DNA of 64,000 nt from an uncultured Litoreibacter sp. (lineage in GTDB: Bacteria > Pseudomonadota > Alphaproteobacteria > Rhodobacterales > Rhodobacteraceae): contig NZ_CANMXB010000001.1 of assembly GCF_947501785.1 (NCBI RefSeq), positions 1,383,048 through 1,447,047 of the forward strand. Reading direction: 5' to 3'. Below the pieces are notes generated by a model. That model did no database searches. It had not been told where the DNA came from and was given only the letters and a program-made list of their open reading frames with translations. The position numbers and the translations under genes were made by a program. Of this stretch, positions 56,191 through 64,000 are shown one piece after another. The stretch's first letter is position 1. Every line of letters starts with the position of its first letter.

Positions 56191-58083
56191 ATGACCGACT
56201 TCCTGCTGCTCGCCTTCATCTTCCTGATCGCCGGCGTGATCGCGGTGCCAATTGCGTCGCGCTTCGGCCTCGGGTCGGTGCTGGGCTACCTGATCGCGGG
56301 CATCGTCATCAGCCCCGTGCTCGCCATCCTCAATGTCGACGTGGTGTCCATCCAGCATTTCGCTGAATTCGGCGTGGTGATGATGCTGTTCCTCGTGGGG
56401 CTGGAGCTTGAGCCCAAAATGCTCTGGCAAATGCGCACCAAACTCATGGGCCTTGGCGGAGGTCAGGTCGGCCTGACCACCCTCGCCGTGATGGCCATAG
56501 CCATGATCTTTGGCCAGCCCTGGACCATCGCGCTCGCCATCGGCCTTGTTCTGGCCCTGTCTTCTACCGCCATCGTCCTGCAAACATTGGGCGAAAAGGG
56601 CCTGATGAAAAGCGACGGCGGGCAGTCCAGCTTCTCGGTCCTGCTGTTCCAGGACATCGCTGTCATCCCTATGCTGGCGCTGATCCCCTTGCTGGCCATG
56701 CCCGAATTGATGGGGCTGGAGGCCGAATTGGCCCACGGCGCGGATAGCCATGGTGATGCACATGGCGATGATCACGGTGACGGCCATGGGTCACAAATAA
56801 GCCTCGTTGCGAGCCTCGGCCCTTGGGAAACCGCCATCGTCAACATCCTCGCCATTGCCGTTGTCATCCTCGGCGGCAACTTCCTGACCGGCCCCATCTT
56901 CCGCTTCATCGCCGCCGCCCAGCTGCGCGAGCTGTTCACCGCCACGGCGCTAATGATGGTCATCGGCATTGCGCTTCTGATGTCGCTCGTTGGTCTGTCG
57001 CCCGCGCTTGGCACCTTCCTCGCAGGCGTGGTGCTGGCCAATAGCGAGTACCGCCACGAGCTTGAATCCGACATCGACCCCTTCAAGGGTCTCCTTCTGG
57101 GCCTGTTCTTCATGACCGTCGGTGCGGGCATCAACTTTGGGCTGCTCTTTGATAATCTCGGCGCGATCCTCACCATGACCATCGGGCTGATGGTGCTGAA
57201 GGCAGGCGTGCTTTACGCCCTCGGGATCATCTTCAAACTGAAGGGTGCGGATAAATGGCTCTTCGCCCTCGGCCTTGCCCAGGCGGGCGAGTTCGGCTTT
57301 GTGCTGCTGTCCTTCACGGTCGCAAACCAGGTGATCCCGCCCACAGTTGCCGACCAGCTCCTCCTCGTCGTGGCTCTTTCAATGCTCTTAACCCCTGCGC
57401 TCTTCATCCTCTACGACAAGGTTATCGCGCCGAAATACGACAGTGACCAGGACCGTGAGGCCGACGAGATCGAACATGACAGCCACATCATCATTGCGGG
57501 CCATGGCCGCGTCGGCGGCATTGTCAACCGGATGATGAAAGGCGCGGGCCATGCGCCCACGGTCATTGACTACAGCTCCAAACAGCTCGAAATGCTCGCG
57601 AAATTCGGCTTCAAGGCCTATTACGGCGACGCCACGCGCGCCGATCTGCTGAACTCCGCAGGCATTGCCGAGGCCAAGCTGCTGGTTGTGGCCATCGACA
57701 ACAAGGAACAGATCACCCAGCTGGTGACCTACGCCATCAAGACCTACCCGAACCTCAAGGTTGTGGCCCGCGCGGTGGACCGCCAACATGTTTACGACCT
57801 CTATCAGGCAGGCTGTCGTGAGATCATCCGCGACACCTATGACAGTTCTCTGCGTCTGGGTCGGTCAGCGCTGGAGTCCCTCGGCATCCCGCAAGACAAG
57901 GCCGAAGAGATGAAGGAAGCCTTCAACCAGATGGACCGCAAAGCCATGCTGGCGCTCGCCCAGCATTACGACCCGGCCATCCCCGCCACAGAAAACGAGA
58001 CCTACATGGCCCAGGTCCGCGCCATGGCCGACGAATGGGAGCCAGATCTGCAACAGCAAATGGCCGCGATCCTGAACAGGTGA
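56191..58083 (+). CDS. Kef-type K+/H+ antiporter (CPA2) with TrkA-N domain and His-rich loop
   Basis: A 630-residue protein. About 12 helices cover residues 1-415 with the CPA2 pattern (GYLIAGIVISP, SSTAIVLQTLGEKG, GQSSFSVLLFQDIAVIPMLALIPLL, SPALGTFLAGVVLANSEYRHE). A TrkA-N domain follows from about 430 (HIIIAGHGRVGGIVNRMMKG, dinucleotide motif). Between helices near 185-200 is a His/Asp/Gly-rich stretch with eight His (GADSHGDAHGDDHGDGHG), unusual for Kef proteins and a possible metal-binding site. The gene stands alone. Confidence 0.92.
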   Translation: MTDFLLLAFIFLIAGVIAVPIASRFGLGSVLGYLIAGIVISPVLAILNVDVVSIQHFAEFGVVMMLFLVGLELEPKMLWQMRTKLMGLGGGQVGLTTLAVMAIAMIFGQPWTIALAIGLVLALSSTAIVLQTLGEKGLMKSDGGQSSFSVLLFQDIAVIPMLALIPLLAMPELMGLEAELAHGADSHGDAHGDDHGDGHGSQISLVASLGPWETAIVNILAIAVVILGGNFLTGPIFRFIAAAQLRELFTATALMMVIGIALLMSLVGLSPALGTFLAGVVLANSEYRHELESDIDPFKGLLLGLFFMTVGAGINFGLLFDNLGAILTMTIGLMVLKAGVLYALGIIFKLKGADKWLFALGLAQAGEFGFVLLSFTVANQVIPPTVADQLLLVVALSMLLTPALFILYDKVIAPKYDSDQDREADEIEHDSHIIIAGHGRVGGIVNRMMKGAGHAPTVIDYSSKQLEMLAKFGFKAYYGDATRADLLNSAGIAEAKLLVVAIDNKEQITQLVTYAIKTYPNLKVVARAVDRQHVYDLYQAGCREIIRDTYDSSLRLGRSALESLGIPQDKAEEMKEAFNQMDRKAMLALAQHYDPAIPATENETYMAQVRAMADEWEPDLQQQMAAILNR

Positions 58084-58411
58084 TGCGGTGGGGCAGAAAG
58101 CCCGAGCCGGGCAACGCGAGACCGGCGGATGGCGATCTGATGCCAGGTCCGCAAAACCTTATGGTTGCCGGATCCTCTATCTATTCTTGTCCCGCGCCGG
58201 AATTTTCGAAATCGCCAACTGAGGGCCATTCTGGCAGCCAGCGGCCTTGATTTAGGGCCCGGGGAATTGAGAGAAATAGCCGCTTCGAGCCCAAATTGAC
58301 CCATGCTGCGCCTTGAACAAATGTCCGCAATACGGGGAAACAGTACGACTGTCTTCAAATACCAATTGCGCGGAATTCGTGCGCATGGGTCGGTCATGTC
58401 CATAAGTTGTG
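58084..58411. other. 328-bp non-coding stretch before the IS remnant
   Basis: No recognised gene, RNA or strong promoter. It leads from the antiporter stop to the left inverted repeat of the IS6-like element. Confidence 0.5.
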
Positions 58412-59105
58412 CTGTCAGACTAATGCGAGCCAGTCTCTGCTAGGACAGGATGACTGTCCTATATCCCGCGCAAAGACCGCGCCACTCGCGAGGGGCAGCA
58501 GTGCGTTTCAGCTTGAAGATGTCTCGGCTTGAAAGAAGTCTTTCTTGATTGAAGTGGTTGTAAACTGAGGCGTGGACGGACACAAATTTCTGCAGAGATC
58601 GCATTCGCCTGAACCGCAGCATTGCACGTTCTCGTCGTCGAAAAGGGAGATGTGAATTTTCGGCCCGATTGTTCTTCCAACGGCCACACGTTTGCTTTTA
58701 GGGCGCATTCAGATCGCGAAGGGCTGCGCCGTAAGATTTGAGCCTGTCGGTAACAAGATCATCAGATTTTCCATGTTTGCGCATCAATTTCCTGAGGGAT
58801 TTCAATGCCACTTCCACTTCCACTTGCTGGATTTCATACCTTGAATTCGGCGCTTCTTTATCTCGCTGGCGAACATCGGACCTTAGCGGTTCCACCAGAG
58901 GCGAACTGTTTCGTGGCTGATTTCGATTTCACGTTCATGCAACAGGTCCTCAACGTTTCGAAGTGAAAGTGGGAACCGGATGTAAAGCATCACTGCCAGG
59001 CGAATGATCTCAGAGCTGGTTTTGAAGTAACGAAATGGGCTGGGTTTGGTCATCCAAAAGGCTAGGCGCGTCCCCTGCTCGGCTCAAGCCGATTTAATCT
59101 GACAG
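58412..59105 (-). mobile_element. degenerate IS6-family insertion sequence
   Basis: Terminal inverted repeats: CTGTCAGACTAA at 58412-58423 and TTAATCTGACAG (complement CTGTCAGATTAA) at 59094-59105, 11 of 12 matching. Between them lies a broken IS6 transposase. No 8-bp target duplication was confirmed. Length of about 700 bp is short for the family (about 800 bp), consistent with an internal deletion. Confidence 0.75.
58440..59053 (-). pseudogene. IS6-family transposase pseudogene
   Basis: It begins MTKPSPFRYFKTSSEIIRL and continues to LRNVEDLLHEREIEISHETVRLWWNR, a typical IS6 N terminus, then has an in-frame TAA at 58885-58883 where the family has Phe (FGPMF). Homology continues to SKWKWKWH, then jumps to ALKSLRKLMRKHGK in another frame, so about 40 residues including the first catalytic Asp (HLDE region) are lost. 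VTDRLKSYGAAL (second Asp) and NNRAENSHLPFRRRER (Glu) remain, with a further frame change, ending LQKFVSVHASVYNHFNQER. Not functional. Confidence 0.85.
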
Positions 59106-59210
59106 TCCCTCCTTGACCAATGCGTGAGGCGGCGCCCTAAAGAACGCCGCCTCACTCAAGTTAAACTCGGTCACCATTCGCCGACCGAAATTGTCTTCAG
59201 CTGCCCGGCG

Positions 59211-61121
59211 TCACCGGTTCCAGTACCACGCCTGGGGCATGAAGACATTGGCCGGGCTTGGGAATTGGCCCGTGCTTTTCATGCCTTCGAGCACATTCAT
59301 GAGACCGTTCTTAACCACACCAAAGGTCGAAGCATTCTTGGTGATCCCAAAAGCTTCAAACTGATCAGCCGCAATGTCGGCGAGCTGGTGATAGCGTCGG
59401 ATTTGCTCGGCCGGGTCGGCTGTAGCATAGATCGTTTCCCAGATCTTATAGCGCTCCATGACGTGATCAGGTGGGACAAGCCCATCTGCGCCATCCGTTT
59501 GATACCAGGCCGTCCAAAGGGGCGCATGGCGCGAGCTGCTGTCGATCGGGAGCAACGCAGATGGCAGCTGGCCGGGGAGCCAAGTCGCGTTTCCGCTGTC
59601 GGCCGTCATGTCATGGTCTCCTTGACGGGACCGTTGGCGATGCACCGAGCGGTCGACAACGTTCAGGTCAATTTGAATGCCCAGCATCTCTTCCCACTGC
59701 GGCTTGACGATGGTCATCATGTCGATGATGTGCGGATGCCCATTTCGAATGTCGACAAGGAACCGCGCCGGACGACCGTCGGACAAAAGCCGAATTCCGT
59801 TCTGATCGCGTTCAGTCAGACCAAGCTCGTCGAGAAGCCGGTTGGCCTCGTCGGGATCGTAGTCCAAGTATTGTGTGGCAATCCGCTCGTGATGCAGAGG
59901 GCTTTCCTCGAACGGCCCGGTTTGCCAGGGCGTACCGACGCCCAGCAAGGCTGTGTCGATGACTTCCTGTCTGTCGGTGCCAATTGAAAGAGCAATGCGG
60001 AAGTCCTTTTCATTGAAAAGGGTGTTCACGACAGGATCCTTGTGGTTCAGGTTGGGCTGGATCCAGTTGTAATTGCCGCCAGCAGCCGTCACTTCATACA
60101 AGCGATAGTCGCCCGCCTCGCGGTTCTCTGCCAGTACGGGGCGGTTGCCTGGCGCATCGATGCGCCGATACTGGAAGTCAAAATCGCCTGCGATCGCGGC
60201 GATCAGCATCGCTTCCGCATCCTGGTAGATCGTCGACTCCATCTCACCGATGTAGGGAAGCTGATTGCCCTCAGTATCGACCTGCCAGAAATAGGGGTTC
60301 CTCACAAAGGTAACGCTGGTTGTGCCGCCACGCAGGGGCCTTTCGAGAATCCATGGGTCCAGCGCGGGACGTTCCGGATTGATCCAGCGGACCTCGTCTC
60401 TGACGTCGCCGCATTTCTTGTACATCAGCTCCTTCCAGTCTGCGACGTTCTCCTCGGCGATCACCGAGTCAATGTTGTCGTTGTAGTTGGGATGGAATTG
60501 GCTGCAGTAGTGCTTTGCATAATGATTGAGGCGCGCGCCTTCTTCGCGCGCCATTTGGCCCAGGAAACCGCCATTTGGGTGTTCGAATTTGATCTTGAAC
60601 GTGTACTCGTCGACGACTTCAAGCATCAGCGGTTCGCCACCGGACTTATAGCGTGTCGACAGTTCGTCCCAATCGGGGTTCAGCAAAAGATCGTTGATGC
60701 TGAAGTCGATATCTTCCGACGTAAACGGCGCACCGTCCGACCACTTCATTCCGCGGCGCATGTGAAAGGTGAACTCTCTTGCATCATCCGAGACCTCGTA
60801 CTCGCGGATGATATTGGGGATCAGGTCGGATAAATTGTGATGCCATCGCACCAGCCCATTGGTGCCAACTGCCTGTCGCAGAGTGCCCTCATCTGACACG
60901 CCGCGCATCCCAAAGCGGATCTTGCCCCCATATTCGCCGACGGAGCCGTAGTTGATGACTTCCGGTTCCATCGAGGCGCGTTCAGAAACTGGTGGAATTT
61001 TCCCTGCTGCGACAAGCTCAGCCAGTTCCGGCGCTTCGCCGGTCGCTTGGGCGTGCGCTCCGCCTGCAAGCAATAACGTGAGCAACGTGGCAGGCAGCCC
61101 CGGCCAATATTTATGTCTCAT
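59211..61121 (-). CDS. ABC transporter periplasmic substrate-binding protein, family 5 (peptide/nickel type)
   Basis: A 636-residue secreted protein. Signal peptide: MRHKYWPGLPATLLTLLLAGGAHAQA. Family-5 features are GMKWSDGAPFTSEDIDFSINDLLL and DFRIALSIGTDRQEVIDTAL. It would deliver oligopeptides or other compounds to the permeases encoded divergently. ATG at 61121 has a strong AAGGAGGAGA; a longer reading starting upstream lacks signal-peptide character. The binding protein and permease genes are divergent rather than co-directional. Confidence 0.92.
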   Translation of the reverse strand: MRHKYWPGLPATLLTLLLAGGAHAQATGEAPELAELVAAGKIPPVSERASMEPEVINYGSVGEYGGKIRFGMRGVSDEGTLRQAVGTNGLVRWHHNLSDLIPNIIREYEVSDDAREFTFHMRRGMKWSDGAPFTSEDIDFSINDLLLNPDWDELSTRYKSGGEPLMLEVVDEYTFKIKFEHPNGGFLGQMAREEGARLNHYAKHYCSQFHPNYNDNIDSVIAEENVADWKELMYKKCGDVRDEVRWINPERPALDPWILERPLRGGTTSVTFVRNPYFWQVDTEGNQLPYIGEMESTIYQDAEAMLIAAIAGDFDFQYRRIDAPGNRPVLAENREAGDYRLYEVTAAGGNYNWIQPNLNHKDPVVNTLFNEKDFRIALSIGTDRQEVIDTALLGVGTPWQTGPFEESPLHHERIATQYLDYDPDEANRLLDELGLTERDQNGIRLLSDGRPARFLVDIRNGHPHIIDMMTIVKPQWEEMLGIQIDLNVVDRSVHRQRSRQGDHDMTADSGNATWLPGQLPSALLPIDSSSRHAPLWTAWYQTDGADGLVPPDHVMERYKIWETIYATADPAEQIRRYHQLADIAADQFEAFGITKNASTFGVVKNGLMNVLEGMKSTGQFPSPANVFMPQAWYWNR

Positions 61122-61289
61122 TTTTCTCCTCCTTTTGAAAAAAAGCCGTGGGCGCAGGTGCGCCTTCCGGACCGGCTCAACCGTCGCCGGCTTCCGAAGC
61201 TTCTTTGGCTTCGCAAAATCCAGGCGTATGGTTTCCATAGCATAAATGTGGTTTTTTATACCCAAAAAATCAACATGAGTCTCGACATT

Positions 61290-61319
61290 TTGAAAAAATA
61301 AGCTTATTTACACTAAATT
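61290..61319 (+). promoter_or_regulatory. candidate promoter with palindrome in its spacer (permease operon)
   Basis: TTGAAA (61290-61295), 18-bp spacer, TAAATT (61314-61319). The spacer contains a perfect 14-base palindrome AAATAAGCTTATTT (61296-61309), a possible operator. The 295-bp divergent region is clearly AT-richer than its surroundings. Prediction by eye only. Confidence 0.4.
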
Positions 61320-61416
61320 GAGGGAGCAGTCATTGCCGTATGATTGGCTTTTAAAGGCTAAAAGTGCTGATTCGTAATTGAGCGTTCTGACAGGTTTTGG
61401 TCGTAGGGGAGGATCG

Positions 61417-62400
61417 ATGTTCGCGTATATATTGCGCCGTTTACTTTGGTCGGTGCCGTTTCTCTTCGCAGCATCCTTTCTGGCGTTTGTCATCATTCAA
61501 TTGCCGCCCGGCGACTACGTCGAGAGCTATGCGGCCAAGCTGGAGGCCGATGGTCAACAGGTTGATGAAATCAGAATCCGATCGCTTCGGGATCGCTTCG
61601 GCTTGGACGAACCGTTCCTCGTCCAATATTGGAAATGGATTAGTGGAATATCCAAGGGCGACTTCGGACTTTCGTTCCAATGGCAGCAACCGGTATCCGA
61701 ACTGATCGGTGACCGCATGTTATTATCGGTGATATTGGCGACATCGACGCTCTTGTTTACTTGGTCGATCGCGTTGCCAATAGGGATCTACTCAGCCGTC
61801 AAGCAATATAGTGTGGGCGACTACATATTCAGTGTCATCGGCTTCATTGGCCTTGCGACGCCCAATTTCCTTGTCGCGCTGATCCTGATGTATGTGGGTG
61901 TCGTAGTGTTTGGGACGAACGTAACCGGACTTTTCTCAGCAGAGTATGCGAACGCGCCCTGGTCTTGGGGAAAATTTGTCGACCTCCTCAAGCACCTAAT
62001 AATTCCGGTCGTCATCATTGGGACCTCGGCAACGGCCAGCCTTATCCGCATCATGCGAGCCAATTTGTTAGACGAGCTCTACAAGCCCTATGTGACGACC
62101 GCTAGAGCCAAGGGATTGACCGAATTCAAGGCAATCATGAAGTACCCAGTGCGCATAGCACTCAATCCATTTGCATCGACAATCGCCTGGATCTTTCCGC
62201 AAATCATTTCCGGATCAACCATCGTTGCCGTGGTGCTATCCCTCCCGACGGTTGACCCTTTGATGCTCGGAGCGCTGCTTACGCAAGACATGTACCTAGC
62301 TGGTGCGTTCATCCTGTTACTAAGCGTCATGTCCATCGTAGGCATGATCGTTTCGGACATCGTTCTCGCCTTTATCGACCCAAGAATTCGGTTCCGCTGA
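61417..62400 (+). CDS. ABC transporter permease, DppB/OppB type
   Basis: A 327-residue permease. N-terminal helix FAYILRRLLWSVPFLFAASFLAFVI; the EAA-loop region with TARAKGLTEFKAIMKYPVRIALNPF near 230-254; several transmembrane segments. ATG at 61417 follows GGGGAGGATC. It is followed by a second permease after one intervening base, giving an operon with it and the ATPase. Confidence 0.92.
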   Translation: MFAYILRRLLWSVPFLFAASFLAFVIIQLPPGDYVESYAAKLEADGQQVDEIRIRSLRDRFGLDEPFLVQYWKWISGISKGDFGLSFQWQQPVSELIGDRMLLSVILATSTLLFTWSIALPIGIYSAVKQYSVGDYIFSVIGFIGLATPNFLVALILMYVGVVVFGTNVTGLFSAEYANAPWSWGKFVDLLKHLIIPVVIIGTSATASLIRIMRANLLDELYKPYVTTARAKGLTEFKAIMKYPVRIALNPFASTIAWIFPQIISGSTIVAVVLSLPTVDPLMLGALLTQDMYLAGAFILLLSVMSIVGMIVSDIVLAFIDPRIRFR

Positions 62401-62401
62401 C

Positions 62402-63535
62402 ATGACTGATACGTCTGATCCCCGCCAACCAACCGACATCGCAGAGGCTTCACAGTGGCGACTGATGTGGCTGCGATTCAAGAAGCACAAGGTCGCCTTG
62501 ATCAGCCTCTATATCGTTCTGTTGTTTTATGTGGTTGCCGCTTTCTCGGAGTTCTTCCAAACCTTTGATCCGGAAGAAACCTCCAGACGGGACGTATTCC
62601 ATCCTCCGCAAGCCATTCAGTTTTTTGATCTGAGCAAGGACGGACAGCGCAAGTTTCGTCCGCATTTTCTGGGCATGACGCTTACACGTGATCCAGAGAC
62701 GCTTGCGACGTCTTACGCAGTGAACCCGGATGAGAAGATCTATATCCGCCTTCTTGGAAAGTCGGAGCCCTATGAACTAATGGGGTTCATTCCGATGCAG
62801 ACCCGGCTGATTGCGGCAGTGAATGAGGGCGAACGATTTTATCTATTCGGCGCTGATCGTCTCGGGCGTGATATGTTCAGCCGGACCATCGCGGGCACTC
62901 GGATTTCGATGTCAATTGGTCTGGTCGGCGTCGCGCTAAGTTTGGTGCTTGGCACGCTTATTGGTGGACTGGCTGGATATCTGGGCGGGTGGTTCGACGC
63001 AATTTCGACTCGCGCAATCGAACTCATCTTGTCCATGCCGACGATTCCCATCTGGCTAGGGCTAAGCGCCACGATCCCACCGACAATTGACCCGCTTCTA
63101 CGGTACTTTGGTATAACAGTGATACTGTCGCTTATCGGATGGACAGAACTTGCCCGTGTCGTTCGCGGGCGATTTCTTGCCCTGCGCACCGAGGATTTCG
63201 TAACTGCCGCCCGCCTGGATGGCGCCTCGCCACGCCGGGTGGTGTTCCGTCACATGATGCCTTCGCTCATGAGCCATATCATCGCGTCTGTGTCCTTGGC
63301 GATCCCGGCAATGATCCTGGCGGAAACGTCACTGTCGTTTCTCGGCTTGGGTCTTTTGCCTCCCACGATCTCGTGGGGCGTTCTGCTCCAGGAATCCCAG
63401 AATATTCGCTCGATTGCACAGGCTCCTTGGCTGTTTGTGCCTGGCTTCTTCGTCATGTTTGCTGTGCTTGCATTGAATTTCCTTGGTGACGGGCTGAGAG
63501 ACGCGGCTGATCCCTACTCGCAAGATCCAACCTGA
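62402..63535 (+). CDS. ABC transporter permease, DppC/OppC type
   Basis: A 377-residue permease with a periplasmic insert of about 100 residues between helix 1 and the remaining helices (TFDPEETSRRDVFHPPQAIQ). The EAA-type loop ALRTEDFVTAARLDGASPRRVVFRHMMP identifies the ATPase contact. The long periplasmic insert is larger than in typical DppC. It begins one base after the previous stop. Confidence 0.92.
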   Translation: MTDTSDPRQPTDIAEASQWRLMWLRFKKHKVALISLYIVLLFYVVAAFSEFFQTFDPEETSRRDVFHPPQAIQFFDLSKDGQRKFRPHFLGMTLTRDPETLATSYAVNPDEKIYIRLLGKSEPYELMGFIPMQTRLIAAVNEGERFYLFGADRLGRDMFSRTIAGTRISMSIGLVGVALSLVLGTLIGGLAGYLGGWFDAISTRAIELILSMPTIPIWLGLSATIPPTIDPLLRYFGITVILSLIGWTELARVVRGRFLALRTEDFVTAARLDGASPRRVVFRHMMPSLMSHIIASVSLAIPAMILAETSLSFLGLGLLPPTISWGVLLQESQNIRSIAQAPWLFVPGFFVMFAVLALNFLGDGLRDAADPYSQDPT

Positions 63536-63547
63536 GAGGGAATGCAA

Positions 63548-64000
63548 ATGGCGGATGTCGAACCCATCCTAGAAATCAAAAATCTCGTCACAGCCTTCCA
63601 GACACGTCACGGCGTGTTCAATGCCGTCGACGACGTCTCGCTATCGCTGCGTCCGGGGCAGACACTCTGCCTTGTCGGGGAAAGCGGCAGCGGAAAAAGT
63701 GTTTTGTCGCGATCGATTTTGCAACTGGTCGACAAACCTGGTCGCGTTGTCTCAGGCGACATCCTTTTGCACCAGGCTAACCCATCCAAGTCCGAGCATG
63801 CCGTCGGCACCCTCAACCTCGCTAAACTCAATCCGCGCGGTAGCATTATGCGAAATATCCGAGGGCGCGACATTGGGATGATCTTCCAGGAACCCATGAG
63901 TTCCTTGTCCCCTGTTCACAGAATTGGTGACCAGATTGCCGAAAGCGTGAAGCTTCATGAAGGCCTTGCCAAGAAGGCTGCTATGGAGCGTGTAATCGAA
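63548..64000 (+). CDS. ABC transporter ATP-binding protein, DppD/OppD type (truncated by window end)
   Basis: Open from 63548 to the end, about 151 residues visible. Walker A GESGSGKSV (near residues 46-54), Q-loop FQEPMSSLSP near 120. A HGVFNAVDDVSLSLRPGQ start is typical. GAGGGA lies about 7 bases upstream of ATG. It probably energises the two permeases. Insertion after the Walker A helix (NPSKSEHAVGTLNLAKL) is slightly longer than usual. Confidence 0.9.
   Translation, partial: MADVEPILEIKNLVTAFQTRHGVFNAVDDVSLSLRPGQTLCLVGESGSGKSVLSRSILQLVDKPGRVVSGDILLHQANPSKSEHAVGTLNLAKLNPRGSIMRNIRGRDIGMIFQEPMSSLSPVHRIGDQIAESVKLHEGLAKKAAMERVIE

Noticed and set aside
58002-58403. Open frame antisense to the end of the antiporter gene
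   Set aside because: It runs into the antiporter coding region, shows no domain and no ribosome binding site; judged a shadow.

Overview
The window looks like chromosome of a Rhodobacterales alphaproteobacterium (Roseobacter group or a close relative). The evidence is GC-rich coding sequence, a complete Rhodobacteraceae-type division/cell-wall (dcw) cluster with two DUF2484 genes between murC and murB, a bolA-dnaJ-cobS-cobT block, a DddQ-like cupin, an MttB-family methyltransferase, a DUF1127 gene followed by CCTCCTCCC-loop hairpins (the cuckoo/CcsR small RNA family) and an mraZ leader resembling the UpsM small RNA gene. No tRNA, rRNA or CRISPR array was seen.

Layout. 1-5.8 kb: the 3' part of pepN, a divergent regulator/VOC pair, a P-loop kinase-like protein, a membrane-anchored unknown, an SDR and a lytic transglycosylase. 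5.9-11.2 kb: DddQ-like cupin, gatB, MttB-family methyltransferase, AraC regulator, small secreted protein. 11.4-13.8 kb: a vWA lipoprotein, a DUF6502-like protein and a small lipoprotein around a divergent promoter holding two copies of the same palindrome. 13.8-25.6 kb: an old-yellow-enzyme homologue, DUF4177, bolA, a DnaJ-type protein, cobS, a secreted unknown, cobT, aminopeptidase P, DUF427, a ClC channel and a D-lactate/glycolate dehydrogenase. 25.8-27 kb: a 406-residue orphan.

27-50.7 kb: a long minus-strand run, in transcription order mraZ, rsmH, ftsL, ftsI, murE, murF, mraY, murD, ftsW, murG, murC, two DUF2484 genes, murB, ddl, ftsQ, ftsA, ftsZ, then lpxC, bamD and recN. It covers cytoplasmic precursor synthesis (MurB-F, Ddl), lipid-linked steps (MraY, MurG), the septal synthase (FtsW/FtsI) and the divisome scaffold (FtsZ, A, Q, L), with frequent 4-base start/stop overlaps. 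Its 606-bp upstream region carries a perfect 13-bp hairpin, a six-unit 10-bp-phased TGGGN array (MraZ boxes), an opposed TGGGA pair, four GANTC sites within 37 bp and a perfect DnaA box.

51.3-58.1 kb: mrp; the DUF1127 gene with three CCTCCTCCC-loop hairpins, the last an intrinsic terminator; a VOC/membrane/SRPBCC operon facing an HxlR regulator; an Lrp/LysE-exporter pair; and a Kef-type antiporter with a His-rich loop. 58.4-64 kb: a degenerate IS6-family element, then a peptide/nickel-type ABC transporter whose binding-protein gene is divergent from its permease/ATPase genes. That last segment has a different, less GC-rich feel and may be acquired DNA. The strongest points for follow-up are the dcw control region, the twin-palindrome lipoprotein locus, the cuckoo RNA cluster and the DddQ homologue lacking its key tyrosine.
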